A DNA stretch of 38,226 nucleotides from Chitinophagaceae bacterium. Lineage in GTDB: Bacteria > Bacteroidota > Bacteroidia > Chitinophagales > Chitinophagaceae. Below are positions 26,449 to 35,382 of this stretch, piece by piece. The stretch lies in NCBI GenBank assembly GCA_016786785.1, contig JAEUVR010000142.1:1-38226 (forward strand), read 5' to 3'. The position numbers and the translations under genes are program-made. Within the stretch, counting starts at the first letter, position 1. Every line of letters begins with the position of its first letter. The notes under the pieces are model-generated. The model ran no database searches and was not told where the DNA came from. It saw nothing but the letters and a program-made list of their open reading frames with translations.

Positions 26449-27693
26449 ATGACTGTTTCGGACAGAATACATTTATTACTGACCAGGTACGGAAATCACT
26501 CCATTACATCGGCAGAATTTGATGAGCTAATAGTGTGGATGGAAGGTTTGAATGAGGATGAATCTGATCAGCTGTTAGAGTTGTACAAACCTCTTTGGGA
26601 AAAGGCAAAACTGGGGCAATTAGAGGGGGCTGAGCAATCCGGACAAAAGGTAGACTGGCGGCTTATGCTTGATAAGGTAATAAATTCAACCGAGCCTGAA
26701 GAAAGCAAAAAAAGCGCTTATTATATTGGATGGCGGGCGGCCGTCGCTGCCATAATCATTTTATTCAGCGCCGTTGCCATATACTTTATGCTCAAAACCG
26801 GCAATGCGGAGAAGCCCATCTCGCATAGGCATGACATCAACCTTCTGCCGGAAAATGTATTGGCTAATGTGAACCAAACCATGCTGACTCTCCCTGATGG
26901 GCGACAAATACCGCTCGATAGCATAGCTTCCGGCAATGCTATCGGCGATGACAAATATGGCATCAGGAAGTTAAAGGAGGGTGAAATAGCTTATAATACA
27001 GATGCTGTTTTGGCGGCCCCGGAGTATCATACCGTCAGCGTTCCCCGTGGCGGCAGACCCTACAGGGTATTGCTGTCCGATGGGTCAAGGATATTGTTAA
27101 ATGCGGAATCTTCATTGCGTTACCCTTCTTATTTTGCAGGCAATGACCGGCTGGTAGAGCTAACCGGGGAAGGCTATTTTGAAATTGCGCCCCGACTCCG
27201 AAAAGGATATAAAGATGCTACCGGGAAAACCAAAACCCCATTTTTGGTGAAACTCGATAATATGACGGTAGAAGTGCTGGGCACTCATTTTAATGTAATG
27301 TCTTACAAAGACGAAAAAAGCATTGAAACAACCCTTATTGAAGGTTCTGTAAAAGTTATTGCAGGCAGCAACAGCGTCATGCTAACGCCCGGCAAACAAG
27401 CTCAATTGTCTGCCGCCGGAATATTGCATGTAGCCAATGCCGATACTGCATTGGCTACGGCCTGGGTAAATGGCTATTTTCAATTTAACAAAGCCGGCGT
27501 AGAAACGATTTTCAGGCAGATCGGCCGTTGGTATGACCTGGATGTTGAATACGATGGCAATGCGTCATCCGATCTTTTTTCAGGGAAGATGGAAAGATCG
27601 CTTCCTCTCTCCGGTATTCTTAAATTATTCGCATCAAGTCCTATTAAAATAAAGCTGGAAGGAAAGAAGCTGATTGTTCTGACAGGCAATTAG
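26449..27693 (+). CDS. FecR-type anti-sigma factor, locus 2 (divergent from its sigma)
   Basis: A 414-residue inner-membrane regulator: cytoplasmic part ~1-95, one transmembrane helix ~96-115 (AAVAAIIILFSAVAIYFML), FecR domain ~195-310 (VPRGGRPYRVLLSDGSRILLNA as landmark VPRGG and LLSDGSRILLNAESS; LTGEGYFEIAP) and C-terminal DUF4974-type region ~345-413. It should bind the sigma factor encoded at 25733-26290 and sense SusC of locus 2 through STN. It is transcribed away from them and towards the GH20 gene, which starts 152 bp after its stop. Confidence 0.9.
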   Translation: MTVSDRIHLLLTRYGNHSITSAEFDELIVWMEGLNEDESDQLLELYKPLWEKAKLGQLEGAEQSGQKVDWRLMLDKVINSTEPEESKKSAYYIGWRAAVAAIIILFSAVAIYFMLKTGNAEKPISHRHDINLLPENVLANVNQTMLTLPDGRQIPLDSIASGNAIGDDKYGIRKLKEGEIAYNTDAVLAAPEYHTVSVPRGGRPYRVLLSDGSRILLNAESSLRYPSYFAGNDRLVELTGEGYFEIAPRLRKGYKDATGKTKTPFLVKLDNMTVEVLGTHFNVMSYKDEKSIETTLIEGSVKVIAGSNSVMLTPGKQAQLSAAGILHVANADTALATAWVNGYFQFNKAGVETIFRQIGRWYDLDVEYDGNASSDLFSGKMERSLPLSGILKLFASSPIKIKLEGKKLIVLTGN

Positions 27694-27845
27694 AGAGTAG
27701 CGTCAGGGCAAAACCAACGGAACCAATTATAAGGAAAAACATGATCGGGGCCAATGGGGATCGTATTTCACAGTATATTTAGACGCGATATTGCGATTAT
27801 GCCAATAAATTACGCCATCGTCCGGTTACGAAAATTATAAAAAAG

Positions 27846-30002
27846 ATGATGAGAAACAGGATAATTCTAACTGCGCTTATAACGGTATGTTGCTTTCATA
27901 CAAAAGCCGGGCAACTACCAGAACCTTTCAGTATTATACCGGAACCGCAGTCTGTGACAATACAGGCGGGTAGAGGGTTCAATGTAGAGAAACTCCGAAC
28001 CATTTATTTAAAAAAGGAGATGGCATTATCCATACCGGGAGAACATCTCCGCGCCTTACCCGTTAGTTCAATTAAGGGCGATCTCGTATTGCTGCTTGAT
28101 ACTTCCGATACCCGATTCGCCTCAAAAGAGGCTTATGAGCTGAAAATTGAGCGCAACAAAATTGTTATCGCTGCCGCCGGGGAGGCGGGTCTTTTTTACG
28201 GGTGCCAGTCGTTAGAACAGTTGATAGAAGATGCAAAATATTTTAAAAAAGAGTTGCCTGCGATGACCATTTCAGATCATCCGGCCATGACATATCGCGC
28301 AGTGCATTTTGACGTAAAGCACCATCTTGATCACATGAATTATTATTATAACAGCATTGACCGGCTGGCGCGATATAAGATCAATGCCGTTGTTTTTGAA
28401 TTTGAAGATAAGTTACGCTATCGTCGCCAGCCGTTGGTAGGCGCTCCGCACGCCATCAGTATTGAAGAAATGTCCGCGCTGACGCAATATGCGCGAAAAA
28501 GAAACATTGAAATTACCCCCCTGGTACAGGGACTGGGACACGCTTCTTTCATCCTGAAACATGAAAGTTATATTCCATTACGCGAGCTTTCCTGGAATGA
28601 CTGGGCATTTTGTCCTTTAAATGAGGGCGCTTACCAGGTGTTGTTCGATCTCTATCGCGACGCTATCGAAGCGACGCCAGGTTCAAAATACCTGCATGTG
28701 GGCGGCGATGAGATAGGCAATATTGGCATTTGTGAAAGATGTAAGCCTTTTGTGGAACAACATGGTATGGGCGAGCTTAACCTCTACTGGTTAAATAGGG
28801 TTTGCTCCTTTGCGAAAGCCAATGGACGGATCCCTATTTTTTGGGATGATATGATTTTGCAGGAATCAGGTTTGTATGAATCTACATGGAATGAGGAGGT
28901 GACAAAGGATAAAGCGGATAGCGTATGGAACAGGAATAGGCCATTATTAGACAGCCTTCTTCCCCTATTTCCGCGCAACTGTATTTATATGCGCTGGAAT
29001 TACGGTATGGCTACGCAGCCTGGAAATATTCTTGCGCTGGACTGGTACAACAAACGCGGGTTGCAAACGATGATAGCTACTGCCGTGAATGGCGAAGGCG
29101 GCATACTTTTTCAACCTGATATCCGCGAACGGGATTTCGCTTCTGCGGGAAACAGTTGTATAAAGAGCTTTATCGAGCTTGCGGCGCAGAATAACGTAAC
29201 GAGCATGCTTTGCACTGCATGGGATGATAAGTCGCCGCACATGGAAAATTACTGGCAAGGCTTTATTGCGGCCGCCGAATATAGTTGGGCGCCAAAAAAG
29301 AAATCCCTTGAAGCGTTGGACAAAGCCTGGGCCCGTAAGGAATTTGGCATTTCTATTCCACAATGGGCATCGCTTCATGCATCTCTTCGTTCAGGCTCAG
29401 AACTTTGGTATGAAGCGCTTTTTGAAAACGGCTCCTGGATGGACGACGAAAATATGTTGCAAAGCTTAAAGCAGGTGGAACACTGGCTAAAGCCAATGAA
29501 GGACAGGGAGAAAATACAAATGGATTACGGCGTTAAAATTATAGCGTTGCCTGATAAAACAAAACCGGGAGCATGGACGAAAAAATATAAAGACAAGCTG
29601 GATAAATCGGACAGCGTTATGAGAGACTACCCTAAGCTTATGGCTAAGTTGCAGGAACTTGAGCGCGCCTCCATGCGCAATAAATACTTTTGGCGCCTGT
29701 CTGCTGCATTATGTCGTTTCCAATCTGCCACGCCTAACCTGCTGCTGGTTTTACAGAAAATTGATAGCGGCAATACAAGCGCTCAGTCGGATTCCCTTGC
29801 AAACGCTATACAGGAAATTTATTCGTCATTTGAGCATTTATGCGCTGTTTATAGCGAGACAAGATTTATCAGGCAACCGGAAGGCTTTGTAAAGGATCGT
29901 TATTTTCATACTGCCAGTCAACGTGAAGACCTGTCGTGGATGATACAGGCGCAGGAGCTTTTTTTGCAAAAGATCAATAGCTGGCTGTCGCAGCATCCAT
30001 GA
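27846..30002 (+). CDS. GH20 beta-N-acetylhexosaminidase
   Basis: A 718-residue exported glycosidase. After a signal peptide (to about AG at 22) comes the GH20b-type N-terminal domain (~25-145; PEPFSIIPEPQSV, GLFYGCQSLEQL), then the GH20 TIM barrel (~148-480). The catalytic Asp-Glu pair is in LHVGGDEIG (D288, E289), where Glu is the acid and Asp holds the substrate acetamido group. Members remove terminal GlcNAc or GalNAc from glycans, chitin oligomers and glycoconjugates. An extra ~200-residue helical C-terminus follows. Placement after fecR in the SusCD locus makes it the likely processing enzyme for the imported glycan. It converges on the esterase gene with 1 bp between stops. Confidence 0.9.
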   Translation: MMRNRIILTALITVCCFHTKAGQLPEPFSIIPEPQSVTIQAGRGFNVEKLRTIYLKKEMALSIPGEHLRALPVSSIKGDLVLLLDTSDTRFASKEAYELKIERNKIVIAAAGEAGLFYGCQSLEQLIEDAKYFKKELPAMTISDHPAMTYRAVHFDVKHHLDHMNYYYNSIDRLARYKINAVVFEFEDKLRYRRQPLVGAPHAISIEEMSALTQYARKRNIEITPLVQGLGHASFILKHESYIPLRELSWNDWAFCPLNEGAYQVLFDLYRDAIEATPGSKYLHVGGDEIGNIGICERCKPFVEQHGMGELNLYWLNRVCSFAKANGRIPIFWDDMILQESGLYESTWNEEVTKDKADSVWNRNRPLLDSLLPLFPRNCIYMRWNYGMATQPGNILALDWYNKRGLQTMIATAVNGEGGILFQPDIRERDFASAGNSCIKSFIELAAQNNVTSMLCTAWDDKSPHMENYWQGFIAAAEYSWAPKKKSLEALDKAWARKEFGISIPQWASLHASLRSGSELWYEALFENGSWMDDENMLQSLKQVEHWLKPMKDREKIQMDYGVKIIALPDKTKPGAWTKKYKDKLDKSDSVMRDYPKLMAKLQELERASMRNKYFWRLSAALCRFQSATPNLLLVLQKIDSGNTSAQSDSLANAIQEIYSSFEHLCAVYSETRFIRQPEGFVKDRYFHTASQREDLSWMIQAQELFLQKINSWLSQHP

Positions 30003-30003
30003 T

Positions 30004-31197
30004 TTACTCTTTATGTCGCTGCATCAGCCATTGGTAAAAATCAGGGAACGTCAATCCCCAATACCACTGCCCATGCCTTCCTTCAGGGTTGAAGGCGCTT
30101 TTTATTTCCGGCTGTATTTTCTTTTGTAATGCCGCTATGGCTGAGTTTACGTCTGTTGACATCTCTACAAAGCTGCTGTCAGGCTTCATCCTGTTTTCGT
30201 TCCCGCCGCCATAAAAATAATAGCGCTGTGTTGCATAAGCCTTTCGAGGTTTGATGGCGGCTATTGTTTTATAGATATTTCCTTCATCCAGCCAGATAGA
30301 GGGCGATAATATGCCCAAGGCGCCGAAAACATCCGGGTATAAGAGCCCGGCATACAAGGCGAGCAGCCCGCCCATGGAACTGCCTGCCATAAAAGTAGAG
30401 GCTTTTCCCGGCAGCGTCCGGTAATGAGTATCAATATAAGGTTTCAGGGTTTCCGCTATAAACCTAAGGTATTCCCTGCCATACGCCGTATCGTATTGCT
30501 GGTTCGGATATATAAGATATTCCTGTATCCGCCTGTTTCTATCTGTATGGTGATTAACAGCAACAACAATACACTCCTTTCCAGAACGGTCAATGGTTTC
30601 ATCCACGCCCCATTCCACAGGCCCCGTCCTGCCCCGGGAAGTAGCTTCGTCAAATAGATCCTGCCCGTCGTGCATATACAATACAGGATATCGCTTTTTC
30701 GACTGTTGGTAATTCGCGGGCAGGTAAATGTTGATGGCGCGGCGATCATTCAGTTGGGGCATCAAAAATGCGCTGTCCAGCAAATGGACCCGGGAAGAAG
30801 CGGTAGAAGCGGGGTAATCGTCGCGCCAGCCCTGAATGACCGCGCGGATAAGGGTATCGCTTTTGATCATTACCTGTCGGGGATTGGCCAGCCTGCCTTC
30901 AGGCGTACATTCCAGCTTTTGCCAGTTGCCCCGGTTGAATTTAAATTCCAGCAGCCCGTTACGAATGTTTTGCAGCGTTATCGTATGGTTTCCGCTATTA
31001 TTCTTCTGCATTTGCCATTCGGCCTGAGCAGGGATCCATCCGTTAAAACTCCCGGTAATGAATACGGGCTCTCCAGTATGTTTATCCGGGGTCTGTGTTA
31101 TTTCTATTTTAACCGTATGCTGGGCATAGGCGGCGGGTGAAAGGAGGCATAGGAGCAACCAGCCTTGCAAGAGTGTTTTGCCAACAGTATAAGCCAT
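30004..31197 (-). CDS. Secreted alpha/beta-hydrolase esterase (PF00756 type) with N-terminal carbohydrate-binding-like domain
   Basis: A 397-residue exported protein (signal to about AYAQ, residue 26). Residues ~28-115 resemble a starch-binding/E-set module (VFITGSFNGW, LLEFKFNRGNWQKLE). The putative esterase domain at ~140-395 contains the nucleophile elbow A-G-S-S274-M-G-G and a late His (H375 in EGRHGQWYW) placed as the catalytic His; VLYMHDGQDLFD is the conserved family strand with oxyanion neighbours. Members of this enterochelin-esterase/feruloyl-esterase group cleave ester decorations from glycans or siderophores. A -7-like TAATTTTG (31202-31209) sits immediately before the ATG. Lies next to GH20, so a glycan deacylase is a reasonable guess. 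Confidence 0.87.
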   Translation of the reverse strand: MAYTVGKTLLQGWLLLCLLSPAAYAQHTVKIEITQTPDKHTGEPVFITGSFNGWIPAQAEWQMQKNNSGNHTITLQNIRNGLLEFKFNRGNWQKLECTPEGRLANPRQVMIKSDTLIRAVIQGWRDDYPASTASSRVHLLDSAFLMPQLNDRRAINIYLPANYQQSKKRYPVLYMHDGQDLFDEATSRGRTGPVEWGVDETIDRSGKECIVVAVNHHTDRNRRIQEYLIYPNQQYDTAYGREYLRFIAETLKPYIDTHYRTLPGKASTFMAGSSMGGLLALYAGLLYPDVFGALGILSPSIWLDEGNIYKTIAAIKPRKAYATQRYYFYGGGNENRMKPDSSFVEMSTDVNSAIAALQKKIQPEIKSAFNPEGRHGQWYWGLTFPDFYQWLMQRHKE

Positions 31198-31544
31198 GAA
31201 GCAAAATTAAAGCTTATATCGGTTTACGGTTAATTTTTTGGCAGCGGCTCATCTTGAATTTTTGTCCGCAGCGCCGTAAAAAGTCAGAGATGAAACGGAG
31301 TCGCTGCCAATTTTTTACCATTTCCTGAAAACGCAGGTTGAACCGATCATTGATAAGGGTTTCATGACCGTATGATGAATATCATCTATTTTCACCATGG
31401 ATATTCCTTACATTGAGTCGTTAATTTTTAAAATGAATGACCTGCCCCCCGGCATTGCGAGCATTTATATATTAGATACCCTTACCCAAGGATATCAGCG
31501 TTATGCCGGCTAAAAAACAAATGAGCATAAAACCCCTGAACAAA
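31198..31544. other. Gene-free spacer with a large inverted repeat
   Basis: About 350 bp between divergent genes (esterase on minus, small membrane protein on plus). It holds the inverted repeat at 31238-31310 and otherwise AT-rich sequence with a C-run (CCCCCC near 31445). No further gene seen. Confidence 0.5.
31238..31310 (+). repeat. 73-bp imperfect inverted repeat with following T-run
   Basis: Outer arms TTGGCAGCG (31238-31246) and CGCTGCCAA (31302-31310) pair perfectly; inner TCATCT and AGATGA can pair too. Six T follow directly (31311-31316) and six T precede the left arm. Could be a small structured RNA ending in a terminator, a mini mobile element relic, or a regulatory hairpin. No coding capacity. 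Confidence 0.45.
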
Positions 31545-31973
31545 ATGAAAAAGATAGCGCTATTAACATTCGCCGCGTTAACCATATCCCTAATAAGTCT
31601 TGGGCAGGAAACTGACAATAAAATGCAAAGCCGGACCGACTCTGTTGAAATGAGAAAGGTCTTTGGAGGCTATCAGTTTTACCATGAAGGGAAACAATTA
31701 AAAATAAAACAACTGGAGGAGCTGCTTAAGCCAAACGAACTGGCCTACCGGCAGATCAGGTCTTCCAGGTCCTCCAGGACTATTTCTGCTATTTTAGGAT
31801 ATGCAGGAGGGTTCATGATCGGCTGGCCGCTGGGGACTGCCATTGCAGGAGGAAAGCCGAACTGGGTATTGGCGGGCGCGGGCGCCGGCCTTGCGGCTAT
31901 TTCCATTCCAATCGGCGCAAGCGCTAATAAAAAAATGAAAAATGCGGTGAGCATATATAATTCGGCGCAGTAA
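31545..31973 (+). CDS. Small exported glycine-rich membrane protein, function unknown
   Basis: A 142-residue protein from ATG at 31545, which gives a clean signal peptide (MKKIALLTFAALTISLISLGQ); ATG at 31503 would add 14 residues of poor signal-like character. The mature part starts hydrophilic (~22-80; KVFGGYQFYHEGKQLKIKQL) and ends with two Gly/Ala-rich hydrophobic segments (GYAGGFMIGWPLGTAIAGG; GAGAGLAAISIPIGA) of glycine-zipper style and a short basic tail. I do not recognise a characterised family. Stands alone. Confidence 0.7.
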   Translation: MKKIALLTFAALTISLISLGQETDNKMQSRTDSVEMRKVFGGYQFYHEGKQLKIKQLEELLKPNELAYRQIRSSRSSRTISAILGYAGGFMIGWPLGTAIAGGKPNWVLAGAGAGLAAISIPIGASANKKMKNAVSIYNSAQ

Positions 31974-32061
31974 GGGATGATCCTGATAAGAAGAGAAACA
32001 AAATATGTTGTTTTGACAGGGATTAATATCTTTTGTTTCGCTTTTGACCAGTATTAGCCAG

Positions 32062-32153
32062 ATCACCAACGAAATAATAACGGTTCTGACCGTTAATAAT
32101 CCCCTGGTTCATTATTTTGATTTGAATCATCAACGAAATAATAACGGTTCTGA
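32062..32153. repeat. 28-bp direct repeat, two copies 64 bp apart
   Basis: ATCACCAACGAAATAATAAC + GGTTCTGA at 32062-32089 recurs at 32126-32153 with one change (C to T at position 5). The first copy forms a hairpin with its following bases (TAACGG / CCGTTA around TTCTGA). The copies are in different frames relative to each other, so this is a DNA or RNA level repeat. Only two copies are seen and the spacer is 36 bp; not a CRISPR. Confidence 0.6.
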
Positions 32154-32191
32154 TCCCCGTGGCAAGATTGGCGTTAATATTCGTTACGCAG

Positions 32192-32205
32192 ATCTTTGCA
32201 AAGAT
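32192..32205. repeat. Perfect 14-bp palindrome after the LTA-synthase-like gene
   Basis: ATCTTTGCAAAGAT, flanked by TTACG and CGTAA that can extend the hairpin after a mismatch. It lies 18 bases behind the stop of the minus-strand gene at 32223, so it could be a 3' hairpin of that transcript or a dimeric regulator site. Confidence 0.4.
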
Positions 32206-32222
32206 GGACGTAAGCTGTAACC

Positions 32223-34220
32223 TTATTGCTCTTTCATCTTGCCATTTTTAAATCTTTCGCTGGCGGTTTGATAGTAAGAGATCGTTTCTTCCGCCAGTAC
32301 TTTGTCTGTCGCTGTTGATTCTGTGAATGATTTGTCTTTTTCCGAAACGATAAATTGTTTTACGCGTTTCCTGTCGTCGATCTGGGTGAATATATTATCC
32401 TTTAATAGTCCCAGCGTTCTGTAATTTCCTATAAATGCGCGTTCGTCGCCTGTCTTTGTTTGGTTGATGTCCTTGCCATATAAATCCGTATCATAACTCC
32501 AGTTAAGATAGCCAAATAATGTCGGCATCAGGTCAATCTGGGAGACCAGCCTGTCTATCTTCTGAGGCGCATAGGGAAGATTATAGAGGATGCCCGGAAT
32601 ATGATGTTTGTCTATATTGATCTCCCATTTACCGGCGCTGCTCGCGCAATGATCTGCTACAATCACAAATACCGCGTTGTTGAACCAGGGCTTTTTTTCC
32701 GCTTCCGCAATAAACCGGCCTAATGCGTAATCGGTATATTTTACAGCCGCGTTTCTATTTCCTTGATCCAGATCTATTGTTCCTGCAGGAAAGGTATAGG
32801 GTCTGTGATTGGAAGTAGTCATTACAAATTGAAAAAAAGGTTCGTTGGCATTGCTGCTTTTATCGGCATATTTTAGCGCCTGATTGTATATGTCTTCATC
32901 GCAAATTCCCCAGGCATTTTCAAAGCTGACTTCCTGGTCGGGGATATTGTATCGATAGGTGTCGATTTTATCCGACAATGGATTGCCCCTGTTCCTGTCC
33001 ACTATATCAAATCCCTGGCCGCCAAAAAAGTTATTCATGTTGTCGAAATATCCATCGCCGCCATAAATGAAGTAGGAGCGATAATTTTTTTGTTTAAGAA
33101 TAGTGGCAATGGAAAAGAGCCGCTGGTTGTCCGGCCTTCTTACTATGCTGTTGCCTGGCGTTGGCGGGACAGATAACATAAGCGCTTCCATGCCTCTTAC
33201 CGTTCTGGCGCCGGTTGCATACAGGTTGGTGAAAAATATGCTTTTATGGGCAAGACTGTCATAATTAGGCGTAAGCTTATTCCTGTTGCCAAATGCCGAA
33301 AGGAATTCGGCGCCAAAACTTTCTATAGCAATCAGGATGATATTGGGGCGGCTTTCATTATTCCCGCTTTTAACGGTCCTGGTTATATCATCCCATTTCG
33401 GGGAGGTATAGTTTTGATTTTCCTGTAAAATATTTTTCTTTAGTATGGAATAGGCTTCTTTTTCATCGAGCCTGGCATAAAAACTATTATAATCCAGTTC
33501 ATTTGACCGGAAAGCGGCAAAGAAAGAGTAAGCGCCGTTTTTTCCAATTTCATTCATTAAAAGATTATTGCTGAAATCGGCCTGTTTATTCTTTGTTACG
33601 CTTAATAACAAAAAAGCGATAAGCGACGGCAATACAGCGCAGGCTATTCTTAATCGTATAGGACGTTTATCTGAAAACGCGTTTTTGAAGACGCCTGTTT
33701 TTTGAAAGAAGTACAGCGTCAGGATTACCAAGGTTATTAAAATGCCAATGATCAGCGTCAAGGAGTATGACTGATTAATATTTTCAAGTACTTCGTAAGT
33801 ATATATCAGGTAATCAACGGCGATAAAATTGAACCGGACCCCAAATTCATCCCAGAAAGGAAATTCCGCCATCAGGCTGAAGTAAATGATAATAAGTATT
33901 ACAGCAAGATAAAAACAGGTAAACAGCTTATCTAATATTGATCCGATCCATCTTTTCGGAAACAACAAAAGATAAATGGCGTAAGGCATTGCAAAGCATA
34001 GCCCGATCGTCAGATCGAATAAGAACCCTGTAAAGAATACCCTTAGAACAGTGGTTAAATGGAGATCAATTTCTTTTAGCGACCAAATAAAGAAAATTAT
34101 CCTGACAAGGAGCGAAAGGGCGATATATAGCTTTAAGATTGCAAATAATACGGAAAACCTGCCATGGATGATCCTTCCGCACAACTGAGATATTCTTTTG
34201 ATCATCTCCATAAGGGTCAA
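32223..34220 (-). CDS. LTA-synthase-family sulfatase/phosphotransferase (alkaline phosphatase superfamily)
   Basis: A 665-residue inner-membrane protein with about five transmembrane helices in residues 22-210 and a periplasmic sulfatase-fold domain from ~290. Metal and catalytic positions as in LtaS are visible: E300 (ILIAIESFGAE), the nucleophile T340 (ATGARTVRGME), D523-H524 (VFVIVADHCAS) and later HHIPGILY. Family members transfer phosphoglycerol or phosphoethanolamine onto lipids or glycans, or hydrolyse such groups; in a Gram-negative host an envelope glycan/lipid modification is most likely. It stands alone on the minus strand; a second start (MEMIKR) four residues in is possible. Confidence 0.88.
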   Translation of the reverse strand: MTLMEMIKRISQLCGRIIHGRFSVLFAILKLYIALSLLVRIIFFIWSLKEIDLHLTTVLRVFFTGFLFDLTIGLCFAMPYAIYLLLFPKRWIGSILDKLFTCFYLAVILIIIYFSLMAEFPFWDEFGVRFNFIAVDYLIYTYEVLENINQSYSLTLIIGILITLVILTLYFFQKTGVFKNAFSDKRPIRLRIACAVLPSLIAFLLLSVTKNKQADFSNNLLMNEIGKNGAYSFFAAFRSNELDYNSFYARLDEKEAYSILKKNILQENQNYTSPKWDDITRTVKSGNNESRPNIILIAIESFGAEFLSAFGNRNKLTPNYDSLAHKSIFFTNLYATGARTVRGMEALMLSVPPTPGNSIVRRPDNQRLFSIATILKQKNYRSYFIYGGDGYFDNMNNFFGGQGFDIVDRNRGNPLSDKIDTYRYNIPDQEVSFENAWGICDEDIYNQALKYADKSSNANEPFFQFVMTTSNHRPYTFPAGTIDLDQGNRNAAVKYTDYALGRFIAEAEKKPWFNNAVFVIVADHCASSAGKWEINIDKHHIPGILYNLPYAPQKIDRLVSQIDLMPTLFGYLNWSYDTDLYGKDINQTKTGDERAFIGNYRTLGLLKDNIFTQIDDRKRVKQFIVSEKDKSFTESTATDKVLAEETISYYQTASERFKNGKMKEQ

Positions 34221-34476
34221 ATACCGTTCAATTTAAAGTAAATTTTGAATTGTCCGGCAATCGGCAAACTGCAGAAATGTCGGCGTTTGGTTTAAAGAAG
34301 CGGTAGACAAAATAAACAGCAGAGGCAGGGCCATGCTTTAAATGTGCAGTAGAAAGTATGGAACCCGCTCTTAAACCGGTAATAAACTGTCCAGTTGTGG
34401 AACCTGCTTATTTGGCGGATTCTGCTTCTGCGGAGTATTGAAAGACGACCGGATAAAACTAAAAAGCGGACAAACC
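34221..34476. other. Spacer upstream of the LTA-synthase-like gene
   Basis: 256 bp without a gene. Contains the likely promoter region of the minus-strand gene (candidate -7 TACTTTAA, weak). No terminator with a U-tract found for the isomerase gene that ends at 34477. Confidence 0.35.
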
Positions 34477-35376
34477 TTAGTCGTTAAAAATTTTGTTCAT
34501 CCTGTCTATGACCAGTTTCAGGCGTTCCCTGTCGCCGCCAGGCACTTCGGCGGATGCCCAACCGTTATAGCCGATCTTTTCAAGCGCCTGGACGATCACG
34601 GGCCAGTTGTTATCGCCCTCCATTAATTCCACGTCGAACCCTTTCCAGAGGCCTTCATCGTTCTGCTTTTTCCGGCTGTATTCTTTAACGTCCAGCTTCA
34701 TAATGCGTTTATCAAGCCTTTCGATCCATTGTTCGGGCCAGCCGTAACGTAAGATATTGCCTATGTCAAAATACCAGCCCACCAGGGGATGATTGATCTC
34801 ATCAATATACCTGGCCGCTTCAATAGGGCTGATCAGGAAATTGTTCCATACATTTTCAATGGCGATCTTTATCCCTGTTCTCTCGGCGTGAGGGATCAGC
34901 TTTTTTATTTCAGCCTGCGTGCGTTTGTATGCGTCGGTATAACTGATCTGGTCGTTCACTACGCCGGCAACGAGCAATACGGTTGTGCCGCCATATTGCT
35001 TGCAATCTTCCATAGCCGTTATGACGGTATTAAAGCATTTTTCGCGCACTTTGGGATCGGGGTGAGAGAGAGGCGATTTCCAGTGTTCGGAGTTGACAAC
35101 GCCGGGGATTTCCAACCCTGTTTTGTCTCTTGCGGCAAGGATCTCTTTATGGTTGTATTCGTGCGGAGAGCTGAATTCTACGCCGTCATAGCCAAGCTCT
35201 TTCAGCATTTTGAACTTGTCCATTATGGACATTTTACCCTGAACCATTTCTATTTTCAAACTTTTTTTGATCTTAGGTTTGAGAATATTTTTCTGTTCAA
35301 ATATTGTCGTAGGAAGTCCAATGCCTGCGCCGGCTGCGATCAGGCTGCTGTTTTTGATAAATGTGCGTCTTTGCAT
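34477..35376 (-). CDS. Tat-exported sugar phosphate isomerase/epimerase-like TIM-barrel protein
   Basis: A 299-residue xylose-isomerase-like TIM-barrel protein with a twin-arginine signal (QRRTFIKNSSLIAAGAGIG). Barrel metal-site motifs: IAIENVWNNF, WYFDIGN and SAEVPGGD, in the order seen for this family; DGVEFSSPHEY lies early. It follows the Gfo/Idh/MocA gene by 6 bp, so the two are an operon. Such pairs take part in periplasmic sugar oxidation, epimerisation and 3-keto-sugar pathways in Bacteroidota. A second, diverged member of this fold is at 744-1676. Confidence 0.85.
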   Translation of the reverse strand: MQRRTFIKNSSLIAAGAGIGLPTTIFEQKNILKPKIKKSLKIEMVQGKMSIMDKFKMLKELGYDGVEFSSPHEYNHKEILAARDKTGLEIPGVVNSEHWKSPLSHPDPKVREKCFNTVITAMEDCKQYGGTTVLLVAGVVNDQISYTDAYKRTQAEIKKLIPHAERTGIKIAIENVWNNFLISPIEAARYIDEINHPLVGWYFDIGNILRYGWPEQWIERLDKRIMKLDVKEYSRKKQNDEGLWKGFDVELMEGDNNWPVIVQALEKIGYNGWASAEVPGGDRERLKLVIDRMNKIFND

Positions 35377-35382
35377 GAATGA

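Larger units (their letters stand above)
32044..32220 (+). pseudogene. Start-less short open frame crossing the repeats
   Basis: The plus strand is open from 32017 to TAA at 32218-32220; the only start candidate is TTG at 32044. The C-terminal part reads like a protein end (RGKIGVNIRYADLCKDGRKL). I do not recognise it. It may be the remnant of a decayed gene or chance. Confidence 0.25.

Noticed and set aside
31202-31209. TAATTTTG as promoter for a leaderless esterase transcript
   Set aside because: The -7 box is perfect but no -33 TTTG is found at proper distance and transcription would start at the ATG itself; not strong enough to list as a promoter.
32062-32153. Possible CRISPR array
   Set aside because: Only two repeat copies, one spacer, no further repeats or cas genes nearby.
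34789-35382. 197-codon plus-strand open frame over the isomerase-like gene
   Set aside because: Antisense shadow of a gene with clear TIM-barrel motifs and a Tat signal; rich in Cys/Phe in a way typical of reverse frames.
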